The position numbers and the translations under genes were made by a program. This document shows, piece by piece, positions 45,855-53,577 of a stretch of DNA of 64,000 nucleotides (positions are counted from its first letter, which is position 1; each line of letters opens with the position of its first letter). Under the pieces are notes generated by a model, which searched no databases, was not told the DNA's origin, and was given only the letters and a program-made list of their open reading frames with translations. The stretch covers positions 496,001-560,000 of the forward strand of contig NZ_CP031056.1 of assembly GCF_003345295.1 (NCBI RefSeq), in the 5' to 3' direction. This DNA comes from Vibrio splendidus (GTDB taxonomy: Bacteria > Pseudomonadota > Gammaproteobacteria > Enterobacterales > Vibrionaceae).

Positions 45855-46745
45855 ATGGCTATGGTACAAGGTAAAGGCCTTAAATACCGAGTGTGGGCAA
45901 CGCATGCAGTGTTGTGGTGCTTCTTAGCGCTAATTATCTTCCCACTATTAATGATTATTGCTATCTCGTTCCGTGAAGGTAACTTCGCAACCGGTAGCTT
46001 GATTCCAGATAACCCATCTTTGGAACACTGGAAATTAGCTCTTGGTATGTCGGTAACGAATGCAGACGGCTCGGTGACACCACCTCCATTCCCGGTACTA
46101 ACGTGGTTGTGGAACTCAATTAAAGTCGCGGGTATTACGTCTATTTTGATTGTGGCGCTGTCTACTACATCGGCTTACGCATTTGCTCGTATGCGCTTCA
46201 AAGGTAAAGAAACTATCTTGAAAGCGATGATGGTTTTCCAAATGTTCCCAGCAGTATTGGCTTTGGTAGCGATTTACGCGCTGTTCGACAAACTTGGTCA
46301 ATACATTCCGTTCTTAGGTTTGAACACACACGGTGGTCTAATCTTCTCTTACTTAGGTGGTATCGCACTTCACGTATGGACGATTAAGGGGTACTTTGAA
46401 ACGATTGATAACTCTCTGGAAGAGGCAGCAGCCCTTGATGGTGCGACGCCGTGGCAAGCGTTCAGATTGGTTCTATTACCTCTGTCAGTGCCAATCCTAG
46501 CGGTTGTGTTTATTCTATCTTTTATTGGTGTTGTTGGTGAGGTACCTGTTGCTTCAATCCTATTATCGGATGTGAACTCTTACACGCTAGCAGTCGGCAT
46601 GCAGCAGTACCTATATCCTCAGAACTATCTATGGGGCGACTTTGCGGCAGCGGCTGTACTATCAGCACTTCCGATTACGATCGTATTCTTACTTGCTCAA
46701 CGTTGGTTAGTTGGCGGTTTGACGTCGGGTGGTGTAAAAGGATAA
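45855..46745 (+). CDS. malG: Maltose ABC transporter permease MalG
   Basis: A 296-residue permease with six membrane helices and the EAA loop 'EEAAALDGATPWQAFRLVLLPLS' (about residues 190-213) that contacts MalK. The C-terminus ends 'GLTSGGVKG', which resembles the tail of enteric MalG that reaches into the MalK dimer. Preceded by AAGGAGCACG. Confidence 0.96.
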   Translation: MAMVQGKGLKYRVWATHAVLWCFLALIIFPLLMIIAISFREGNFATGSLIPDNPSLEHWKLALGMSVTNADGSVTPPPFPVLTWLWNSIKVAGITSILIVALSTTSAYAFARMRFKGKETILKAMMVFQMFPAVLALVAIYALFDKLGQYIPFLGLNTHGGLIFSYLGGIALHVWTIKGYFETIDNSLEEAAALDGATPWQAFRLVLLPLSVPILAVVFILSFIGVVGEVPVASILLSDVNSYTLAVGMQQYLYPQNYLWGDFAAAAVLSALPITIVFLLAQRWLVGGLTSGGVKG

Positions 46746-47325
46746 GCTGTACCCTATAAGAAAGACAAAGAGCGACCTTTAGGTCGCTCTATATTGGCAT
46801 TTTTATTACATCATTTGGTTTGGCCGCCGATCAGTAATAAAAATAACCCTCAGGTTACGCATAGCTGGCTACTAATCAGGTTCCTTACGCTATTAATGAT
46901 TAGTGGTTTTTGTAACTCTAACCCAGGTATTTACTTGGGTTTTTTTATACCTGCTACTTTTTGCTTTCTACTTTGTCTTGATGTTCGTTTACCTGTCAAT
47001 TCTTGTGCTCATAACGGCTTCATGTTCAAAGCTTCGAGTCACTTCTCTCTCAAACCTTCCGAGCCTCATTCCTCTTACTTGAAGACATGAACGAGTCTCA
47101 CAAATCAGACACTCAGTATAAGGGGCAGTTGCTCTATTGATATATTGCTAATATTTCAATGCGTGATACTTCAATGATTTGTATGCAACGATTAGCCTGA
47201 TTGCACAGAAAATGTCTATAACGGCGGGCTACTGTTGATGTGTTGTGAGTAGCTATCACTCGTAGTTATTGGTTGGCTTGGAAGTATCTTTCAATTCAAA
47301 GGTAAGAGGGAATCGGATGTTGTGG
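46746..47325. other. Intergenic region after malG with two terminators
   Basis: 580 bases without a supported gene. A hairpin AGAGCGACCT/AGGTCGCTCT (46769-46790) and a second hairpin with T run (46920-46947) end the malEFG transcript. A small inverted pair, ACTAATCA and TGATTAGT, lies between them. From 46950 to 47325 I see nothing. Confidence 0.6.
46920..46947 (+). terminator. Rho-independent terminator downstream of malG
   Basis: Stem ACCCAGGT/ACTTGGGT (one wobble) with a short ATTT loop followed by seven T residues. It backs up the weaker-tailed hairpin at 46769-46790. Confidence 0.82.
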
Positions 47326-47598
47326 TTAGAGTTCTCTACTAGAAGGAGCACAGCCAAGATGCTGCAACAGCACATAGATGCTTTCTTGATCGAGTGCCAC
47401 ACGGCGAAAGAGATCCGCAAACGTGTTATCCCCGCCAAAACAAGTTTGGATATAGTGGTTAATTTCATTGCTATCGTAACCTTCTACGTACAAGGTTCTG
47501 ACCCATTGGTACTCAACTGCCTTGAGGTTATTCAGTGTAGATTCGCTAAGAGTGGGGCGTGTGACGCTCAAGAGTAGCTCCGGGAAATTCAAATACAT
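47326..47598 (-). CDS. Small hypothetical protein (90 aa)
   Basis: A 90-residue, probably helical and soluble protein ('MYLNFPELLLSVTRPTLSES...ADLFRRVALDQESIYVLLQHLG'). Codon use and residue composition look like a real gene, and an in-frame stop lies two codons before the ATG, so this start is the only one available. The ribosome-binding site is weak (TAATGG). No family recognised; it lies alone between malG and the thioesterase gene. Confidence 0.5.
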   Translation of the reverse strand: MYLNFPELLLSVTRPTLSESTLNNLKAVEYQWVRTLYVEGYDSNEINHYIQTCFGGDNTFADLFRRVALDQESIYVLLQHLGCAPSSREL

Positions 47599-47810
47599 CC
47601 ATTATGATTGGCGGTATTTAACCAGAGCTAAATGACGACTTTATTACAGTTCGAGCAAATTGCTAAACAATAGCGGCTTCATTTCAGCCCTTGGCTAAGT
47701 ATCACGCTATATAAGCCGTATTGAGACAAGTCGTATTGAGGTAAGCGGTGTTGGGTAAGACGAAGCTTTGTCTGTGAGAGTGTGAATAGGGGAGTAGAGC
47801 TAGATAAGTA

Positions 47811-47834
47811 AATGCCAAGCAGGTGCTTGGCATT
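47811..47834 (-). terminator. Hairpin downstream of the thioesterase gene
   Basis: A perfect 10-bp stem (AATGCCAAGC and GCTTGGCATT) with a 4-nt loop, about 33 bases after the thioesterase stop. The T-rich tail on the minus strand (TTACTTA) is weak. Confidence 0.65.
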
Positions 47835-47866
47835 GTAATAAGGTTTTGTAGCGTAGTTGGTGAAGT

Positions 47867-48370
47867 TTACTTAAGGTACTTAACGTGTGCTTCCATCTCT
47901 TCACCGATCTGTTTTCGCATGTTCATTAGGCGAATAGCCGAATCTCTTAATTCGATGTCTTCTGGTGTTTCTGGCACCCACTCCGGCACCTTGGTCGGGT
48001 TACCATTTTCATCAACAGCGACCATAATAACGATACAGTGAGTCGTTAGGCGGTTGTTGAGTTCTTTAGGGTCGCTGGCTTGAACGTCGATAGCGATGTG
48101 CATAGAAGATGAACCGGTATAGATGACCTTCGCACTTACCTCAACAAGGTTGCCAACATGGATTGGCGCAACGAATCGAATTCCCCCTGCGTAAGCGGTA
48201 ATACAGTATTTACCACTCCACCCAGCAGAACAAGCATAAGCCGCTAAATCGACCCATTTCATTACTGCGCCACCATGAACTTTACCACCAAAGTTCACAT
48301 CCCCAGGTTCAGCTAAAAAACGCAGAGTAACGTCTCGTTTACCATCTGGTCGGTTATTGTTACTGCTCAT
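47867..48370 (-). CDS. Acyl-CoA thioesterase, hotdog fold (YciA-like)
   Basis: A 167-residue single-hotdog protein with 'GDVNFGGKVHGGAVMKWVDLAAYACSAGW' (about residues 18-46), which contains the conserved Asp/His surroundings of YciA/BACH-type acyl-CoA hydrolases, and 'GGIRFVAPIHVGNLVEVSAKVIYTGSSS'. It hydrolyses acyl-CoA esters in the cytoplasm; chain-length preference is not readable. Monocistronic, with an upstream region that holds only the terminator of the gene behind it. Confidence 0.92.
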   Translation of the reverse strand: MSSNNNRPDGKRDVTLRFLAEPGDVNFGGKVHGGAVMKWVDLAAYACSAGWSGKYCITAYAGGIRFVAPIHVGNLVEVSAKVIYTGSSSMHIAIDVQASDPKELNNRLTTHCIVIMVAVDENGNPTKVPEWVPETPEDIELRDSAIRLMNMRKQIGEEMEAHVKYLK

Positions 48371-48797
48371 CTATCTTCCTTCATTATTATTGTTCTGTAT
48401 AACATGCTTGTTACTTGCTAATAACAATATACTTAAGATGACATAAATTAAAGCGGTGTTTCTCACGATTAAGATTATTTTTTCAAACGAGTGACGAAGG
48501 GATGAATATTGATGTTTAAAGGCGGTAGAGGCGAGTGGCAAACGCGGATGAAGTAATATTGAGCAGGTGCCTAGCCATATTGAGTAAGAACCAATAAATG
48601 TTGAGCTGACAGCTAGAAAGGTCGATTGCAAAAAAAACACCTAGCGCAGTGCTAGGTGTTTCTAAGCCGTTTGGTACTCATTGCGGTACCTTATTTTGTT
48701 TTAGCCAACTAACCGCTGTTTATCTGGTTTAGTTAAATTATCTTAGTCTTTTTACCACTAAAGTGGTAGTTAAAAATATTTGTTATTCAGCTCATTT
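48371..48797. other. Intergenic region between thioesterase and oppA remnant
   Basis: 427 bases. Contains the oppA terminator (48629-48660) and the presumed thioesterase promoter. A hydrophobic open frame on the minus strand spans much of it but overlaps the terminator and has no ribosome site, so I do not call it. Confidence 0.5.
48629..48660 (-). terminator. Rho-independent terminator of the oppA-like locus
   Basis: A perfect 10-bp stem (AACACCTAGC and GCTAGGTGTT) with a 5-nt loop. On the minus strand it runs directly into a T8 tract, the strongest terminator signature in this part of the window. Confidence 0.92.
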
Positions 48798-50436
48798 TTA
48801 CTCTTGAATAAAGTATAGATCCTTCGCGTAGATATTTCCTTTCGGATTATTGTTAGGGAAGCCTTTGAGAGTATTTCGCACTAATCGGGTGTGATTGTAA
48901 TGATATAAAGGCATAACTGCTGCAGATTCGTTAAGTAGCGATTCAGCATGCTGGTATAAAGTAAAGCGTTTAGACTGATCTTCCGTTTTACTTGCTTGCT
49001 GTAAGAGCTCATCGTAATCGGGGTTGCAGTAGCCACTTTCATTTGCCGTGTGACCACAAATGAACGCCTCTAACAGTGCAGAAGGCTCTGGGTAGTCACC
49101 AAATGCCCATGAGCGAGCTAGTTGATAGTCGCCACTTCCCTTCGCTGCAACATAGGCTTTCCACTCCATGTTTTCTAACTCAACTTTTACGCCAAGTGGC
49201 TTCCACATCGATGCAATCGCAATAGCTATCTTTTTATGATTCTCACTGGTGTTGTATGTCAGGGTAAATTTGAGCGGCTTGTTTTCGTTGTATCCCGCTT
49301 CTTCAAGTAGCGTTTTGGCTTTTGTTAAACGCTGCGTGCTGTCTAAAGAATTGAATTCGGATAAAGGAGCTGTGTAGCCAGGAATATTATTCGGCGTCAC
49401 GCTGTATGCTTCTGGCTCACTTTGACCAGTGACTTTATCTACCAATATCTCACGATTGACGGCCATGCTGAGTGCTTGGCGTACTCTTACGTCATCAAAC
49501 GGTGCTCTTACGTGTATTGAATGAATAAACGTAAGAGCCCAATAGAGCTTGCGCTTTGATTTGTTCAGGACTTTCTTGGATTAATTTTTGGTAGTACTCA
49601 AGCTGAACGCGATTGGTCATATCGATCTCACCAGCTTGGTAACGAATCAGTTCGGCATTTTGAGAGGATAGGCCGAGATAGGTTACCTTATTGATGACTG
49701 TCGATGTGTCATCCCAATAATTTGGGTTTCTCTCGACTTCAACGTATTCGTTGGGCACCCATTTACTCAAAGTGTAAGCACCGTTGGTCGCGATATTTTC
49801 TGCGCGAGTCCATTGGTCACCTTTCTCTTGAACCAACTTAGCAGGCAAAGGGAAAAAGGTCTTGATGCCCATTAAACTCATAAAATAGGGCGTAGGTTTT
49901 GAAAGTGAAATCTCAACTGTGCGCTTATCTAATGCTTTGATGCCAAGCTCAGAGGGAGCTTTGTCTCCTGATAGAATCTCGCTAGCGTTCACGATATTAG
50001 CCGTCGAAAAAACAAAACCTGTGTTGTTACCTGTTTTAGGAGACACAGCGCGCTGCCAACCAAAGACAAAATCGGATGCTGTGACTGCCTCACCATTCGA
50101 CCACTTGAGGTTGTCTTTCAATACAAACGTCACGGTTTTGCCGTCTTTGCTGATAGACCACTTTTTGGCTTGCCCTGGGATGATTTGCCCGTCACTGTCC
50201 TCAATCACAAAGCCTTCAAACATATCATTGACGATAATGTCACCGGGCATACCTGAGTTTACGAAGCTTGGGTCTAGTGTGTTGGGCTCTGCGCCATTAC
50301 CACGCACAAAATGTTGTTCCTCAGCTAATCGTTCTTCAGCTAATGTCACATCAGCAGGAACAGTGGCAGCAAAGCTTGAAGCAGATGACAAAGCAAGCAG
50401 AGACGAGATGATCACAGGGATCGTTGGTTGAGTCAT
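48798..50436 (-). pseudogene. oppA: Frameshifted oligopeptide-binding protein (OppA family)
   Basis: Two reading frames together reconstruct one ~545-residue OppA-type periplasmic peptide-binding protein. The first part (50436 to ~49507) has a signal peptide ('SSASSFAA'), 'GNGAEPNTLDPSFVNSGMPGDIIVNDMFEGF' and 'GAYTLSKWVPNEYVEVERNPNYWDD'. It runs off frame at 'SFNTRKSTV'. Dropping one base at about 49506-49507 restores 'TRKAPFDDVRVRQALSMAVNREILVDKVTG' and the rest of the C-terminal lobe to 'YFIQE'. The single extra base lies in an arm of a perfect 10-bp inverted repeat. Otherwise the sequence is intact, with AAAAGGAATT before the ATG and a strong terminator, so the disruption is recent or a sequencing error. 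Confidence 0.88.
49504..49538. repeat. Perfect 10-bp inverted repeat at the oppA frameshift
   Basis: GCTCTTACGT (49504-49513) and ACGTAAGAGC (49529-49538) flank a 15-nt loop. The base that breaks the oppA frame (49506 or 49507) is inside the first arm, and without it the arms would be imperfect. Confidence 0.9.
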
Positions 50437-50551
50437 TGTAATTCCTTTTACAACTTAAACGGTACTCAATGCATTAAACCTGAGTCGGTAACATGTTGCA
50501 ACCACAATGAACGCGTATTAAAAGCATTTGAAAGGCTTGTGAATAAAACAA

Positions 50552-50580
50552 CAGTGCCTACTTCGGGAGTAGGCACTGTG
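50552..50580 (-). terminator. Rho-independent terminator of the DMT transporter
   Basis: A perfect 12-bp stem (ACAGTGCCTACT and AGTAGGCACTGT) with a 5-nt loop. On the minus strand it is followed by TGTTTTATT. It lies about 50 bases after the transporter's stop. Confidence 0.85.
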
Positions 50581-50630
50581 AGAAAAGTGAGTTTGAATAT
50601 TTACCCTAATGTGAGCGTTGGGTAATGTGT

Positions 50631-51524
50631 TTAGCCTTGTTGAGGGAGAGGTGCCTCAAGCCTTGGTTTTCTTTTGATTTGAGCAAGGATGACACCGGAA
50701 ATTACCATCACACCGCCAATGATGTGGAACTGGTTAATCTCTTCGCCAAGCCAAGTGGAAGCTAATACAATTGCGATAACTGGCATCAAATTCATGAACA
50801 TCGCACTTGAGTCCGCACCAATGGTATCAATCGCTTTCACCCACATCCAAGGTGCTAAAATGGAAGCGGCAACCGCGGCGTAAGCGATTAATGGGATCGC
50901 TTGTTGCGGTGGTAAAAGCTGTTCGCTGGTAAGCCAAAGTGGCGCTAGCATTGCGACGGCAAAAAGCCCCTGCATGTAAATCACAACCCAGCTACTGATT
51001 GGCATTTTCCAGCGTTTCAACAACACACAGTAAGAAGCATATACAAAGGCCGCAATCAGCATATAGCCATCGCCTTGAGTCAGCTCTTGATGGATAAAGA
51101 ACAGAGGATCGCCTTTGCCTAACATCAGAGCTAAGCCTGACAGTGACAATACACCACCCACAATGCTCAAACTAGAAATCGACTTGTGTAACAGAGGAAC
51201 GCTAAGGAACACACTGATCAAGGGTACTAATGAGGTGATCAACGCCATGTTAGAAGCGGTTGTGGTTAAGCCCGCGTAATAGCCTAGAGATTGGTTTAAC
51301 ACCATGCCCAAAAAGCCAAGGAAAGCCAACTTAGACAAGTTAGGTTTAATGATCGGCCATTGCTTGATAACTGAGCGAATACAGAAGGGGGTGAGAATTA
51401 ACATCGCAAAAAACCAGCGGTAAAAACTCATCGCGCTAGGTTCAATGGTACTTGCAGCAAGCTTGTTGACGATTGCATTGGCGCCCCAGATACAGACTGT
51501 AAAAAATGGTAAGAGATAATGCAT
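50631..51524 (-). CDS. EamA/DMT-family exporter
   Basis: A 297-residue inner-membrane protein with about ten helices and two EamA repeats ('AIVNKLAASTIEPSAMSFYRWFFAMLILTPF' early; 'MFMNLMPVIAIVLASTWLGEEI' near residues 240-262). Probably exports amino acids or related metabolites. It is divergent from an AraC-family regulator gene that starts 98 bp away, a common arrangement in which the regulator controls the exporter. Confidence 0.9.
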   Translation of the reverse strand: MHYLLPFFTVCIWGANAIVNKLAASTIEPSAMSFYRWFFAMLILTPFCIRSVIKQWPIIKPNLSKLAFLGFLGMVLNQSLGYYAGLTTTASNMALITSLVPLISVFLSVPLLHKSISSLSIVGGVLSLSGLALMLGKGDPLFFIHQELTQGDGYMLIAAFVYASYCVLLKRWKMPISSWVVIYMQGLFAVAMLAPLWLTSEQLLPPQQAIPLIAYAAVAASILAPWMWVKAIDTIGADSSAMFMNLMPVIAIVLASTWLGEEINQFHIIGGVMVISGVILAQIKRKPRLEAPLPQQG

Positions 51525-51622
51525 GTGAATTCCGTCGCAAATGAGTTGATGCGGCTAGTTTGACAGGTCGTTATACTTACAAGTATCTTTAGAAAGACAT
51601 CAGGCGCGATAGGAAGACAAGT

Positions 51623-52411
51623 TTGAAAAAACACTCAAGAAACCTTCACCCATCCTTATCAATTGATAAGGCACCATCCAACGTATTTATGAATTTTGAA
51701 GCGTTTCTTTCGAACACTGAGACCCGAGTTCATAGCCACTCATGGGGACAGGTTCAATTGATCAGTGGCGGTATATTAGAAATGGAAGCGGAAGGCACCC
51801 GATTTCTAGCGCCACCCCATTTGGCGATTTGGGTACCGGCCGGGGTGACGCATTGCAGTTATAACCGTAAGCCTTTGGACTACTGCTCGCTAAATATCGC
51901 CCCTGAGCTAACGCAACACCTTCCAGATAAAACCAGCCTTATAAAGATCACGCCGATTGTGTCTTCGATTATTGATGATTTTCGCGATCGTGGGATCAAT
52001 GTTGCGGAAACAGAACAAGATCAAAGGCTTGTTCAGGTACTACTCGACCAACTTGCGCAGCGTGAAGTTGAACACCACTTCTTGCCTTCAACCGACAATA
52101 AGTACCTAGCGCCTATACTGGCTTCTGTGGAAGAAAACCCAACCGATGAAGTGACATTGAAAGATTGGGCTGAGCGTGTCCACACCACGGAAAGAACCCT
52201 TTCTCGCCACTGCCAGACGGAGCTTGGGATGAGCTTTACAGAATGGCGATTGCGAGTGCGCTACCTCTACTCAATGGACTTGTTGAGAAACGGCCAATCG
52301 GTTAAAGAGGTCGCTCTTACATTGGGTTACAACCAAGCAAGCCCTTTTATCACCATGTTCAAACGTTACGCGAACCAAACGCCAGAACAGTATAAGAACC
52401 GTTTGTTGTAA
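51623..52411 (+). CDS. AraC-family transcriptional regulator
   Basis: A 262-residue regulator starting at TTG, supported by AGGAAG seven bases upstream. An N-terminal cupin sensor (about residues 25-100, 'HSHSWGQVQLISGGILEMEAEG', 'HLAIWVPAGVTHC') is followed by a C-terminal double helix-turn-helix ('TLKDWAERVHTTERTLSRHCQTELGMSFTEW' and 'SVKEVALTLGYNQASPFITMFKRYANQTPEQYKN'). It most likely controls the divergent EamA exporter. Confidence 0.92.
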   Translation: MKKHSRNLHPSLSIDKAPSNVFMNFEAFLSNTETRVHSHSWGQVQLISGGILEMEAEGTRFLAPPHLAIWVPAGVTHCSYNRKPLDYCSLNIAPELTQHLPDKTSLIKITPIVSSIIDDFRDRGINVAETEQDQRLVQVLLDQLAQREVEHHFLPSTDNKYLAPILASVEENPTDEVTLKDWAERVHTTERTLSRHCQTELGMSFTEWRLRVRYLYSMDLLRNGQSVKEVALTLGYNQASPFITMFKRYANQTPEQYKNRLL

Positions 52412-52458
52412 CCCGAGCTGATCTCGCATGGCTAACATGACGAGAAACCCCGACATAA

Positions 52459-52821
52459 CTATAACGTAGTCAAAGCAACGCACCTGTTACCTAACAGGGT
52501 CGACAACGTTGCGATCATTGGTTTGTTAATGTAATCGCTTTCTACTGCTATGTCGTCAAGCCAGTAAATATCTGCAAGTAGGTGAAGATCTTCAATCAAT
52601 GCTTGGCAACTTTCCTCAGTCACTTTTGAAATATCACTAGGGAAATCATCACTGAGATCGACAATGATCACTCGTTGATGCTTTTTTAGCTTCAATCTTA
52701 CAATATCTTCTAAATCGGCCATGCTTTTCTCTCTGTGGAAAATAAACATCACACTTTGGCCCTCTCCGATATCGTAGATCTTATAGCGTCGATCATTGAG
52801 ATAAATAATATTGAATTTCAT
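52459..52821 (-). CDS. Short alpha/beta-hydrolase-like protein lacking the nucleophile
   Basis: A 120-residue protein that follows the first half of an alpha/beta-hydrolase: 'YLNDRRYKIYDIGEGQSVMFIFH' (strands 1-3), 'HQRVIIVDLSDDF' and 'LIEDLHLLADIYWLDDIAVESDYINKPMIATLSTLLGNRCVALTTL'. Where an active enzyme has a G-x-S-x-G elbow it has 'ESDYINK', and it stops where the lid and later strands should begin. It is therefore a truncated, probably inactive remnant or a small binding protein. Convergent with the AraC gene. Confidence 0.6.
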   Translation of the reverse strand: MKFNIIYLNDRRYKIYDIGEGQSVMFIFHREKSMADLEDIVRLKLKKHQRVIIVDLSDDFPSDISKVTEESCQALIEDLHLLADIYWLDDIAVESDYINKPMIATLSTLLGNRCVALTTL

Positions 52822-52944
52822 GTTATCGATTCCTCGGGATTTAAATAATCAGCCAAAATGAAAATGTTGAGTTGGCATTAGACGTTAATTTTTAACTCAA
52901 TGTCGTTTGAATTGAGTTTGCTTAACTTCACTTAAATTCTCAAA

Positions 52945-53000
52945 GAATTAGAGAAATTCAAATGTGAATCTCTCAAGTCATATTTGAATTTCTGTAAACC
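52945..53000. promoter_or_regulatory. Tandem GAATT-type operator candidates upstream of the secDF2 locus
   Basis: A perfect copy GAATTAGAGAAATTC (52945-52959), a degenerate copy GAATCTCTCAAGTC (52966-52979) and a half-conserved copy GAATTTCTGTAAACC (52986-53000) lie 21 and 20 bases apart, on the same helix face. They are 130-185 bases before the next start codon. The same 15-mer recurs before three other units in this cluster. Confidence 0.6.
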
Positions 53001-53042
53001 ATATTCAGGACACTGTTGGTTATTTATGATCTCTGCATTCAT

Positions 53043-53063
53043 GGTTTTCTAGGAAAGAAAACC
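53043..53063 (+). other. Leader hairpin upstream of the small exported protein
   Basis: GGTTTTCT (53043-53050) pairs with AGAAAACC (53056-53063) around AGGAA. There is no T run, so it is not a terminator. A Shine-Dalgarno-like AAAGGAGAT follows at about 53074-53083 but is too far from the ATG at 53130 to serve it. Confidence 0.5.
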
Positions 53064-53129
53064 TAATGCAGCAAAGGAGATAGGTTCAAAAAAGAATCTA
53101 AGTAGCATCAATTAACAGTTGTCAACCCA

Positions 53130-53567
53130 ATGAAAAATATCAATAAATATCTTTTGTTATTCTCTCTTCTTGTAAACGGTTTTTTCTCAAGTTTTGCATG
53201 GTCTTCGAGCTCGATGTTGGAGGATGTGTCTGCAATAGCCAAGCTCATTTATGACAGTGAACCTCAAATTGAAGCGACGAGTGATGTCAAACAAATCAGT
53301 AATAATCAATCTCTGACGTATCGAATTACAAAGGCAGAAGCCGAAAGCGATTTGTGGTCGATTGTTATTATTGACGGACAAAGTGACGAGATAGCAGCTG
53401 GTGGTCAGCAATTGATTACTAATATCGACAATATGAATTTTCATCGAGAACTCGATGGTAGCTTACTTATCAAAATCTCGAAGTACCGACCTGGTGATGT
53501 GAACGCTACTAACTGGTTACAAGCCCCAGAAGGTAGCTTTTATCTCGTGAAGTATGTGTACTTATAG
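53130..53567 (+). CDS. Small exported protein with DUF1214-like C-terminus, upstream of secD2
   Basis: A 145-residue protein with a signal peptide ('YLLLFSLLVNGFFSSFAWS'). The last ~25 residues, 'ATNWLQAPEGSFYLVKYVYL', resemble the end of DUF1214 domains (NWLPAP-x-G-x-F-x-L), although the rest of that domain is missing. ATG is the only start after an in-frame TAG; the ribosome site is weak. It ends 10 bp before secD2, in the position where V. alginolyticus encodes VemP, the secretion monitor that controls secDF2. It does not contain the VemP arrest sequence as I remember it, so it may be an unrelated cargo protein or a different regulatory nascent chain. Confidence 0.7.
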   Translation: MKNINKYLLLFSLLVNGFFSSFAWSSSSMLEDVSAIAKLIYDSEPQIEATSDVKQISNNQSLTYRITKAEAESDLWSIVIIDGQSDEIAAGGQQLITNIDNMNFHRELDGSLLIKISKYRPGDVNATNWLQAPEGSFYLVKYVYL

Positions 53568-53576
53568 GGTAGATAA
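53540..53576 (+). other. Possible RNA structure over the secD2 ribosome-binding site
   Basis: TTATCT (53540-53545) can pair with AGATAA (53571-53576), enclosing an inner AAGTA-TGTG-TACTT hairpin (53550-53563) and the AGGGT ribosome site of secD2 in a bulge. It overlaps the stop codon of the upstream gene, so ribosomes there would open it. The pairing is short and the claim is tentative. Confidence 0.35.
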
Positions 53577-53577
53577 C

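Noticed and set aside
46794..47090. Plus-strand frame of 98 codons after malG
   Set aside because: It runs through the malG terminator region, has no ribosome site and a Cys/Phe-rich composition typical of chance frames.
47711..47760. Imperfect repeat of AAGYCGTATTGAG (about three copies)
   Set aside because: Too degenerate and short to separate from chance similarity.
48371..48640. Hydrophobic 89-codon minus-strand frame upstream of the thioesterase
   Set aside because: It begins inside the oppA terminator and ends at the thioesterase start; no ribosome site and odd composition.
53130..53567. Direct identification of the pre-secD2 gene as VemP
   Set aside because: Position fits, but the C-terminal arrest sequence known for VemP is not present and the tail resembles DUF1214.
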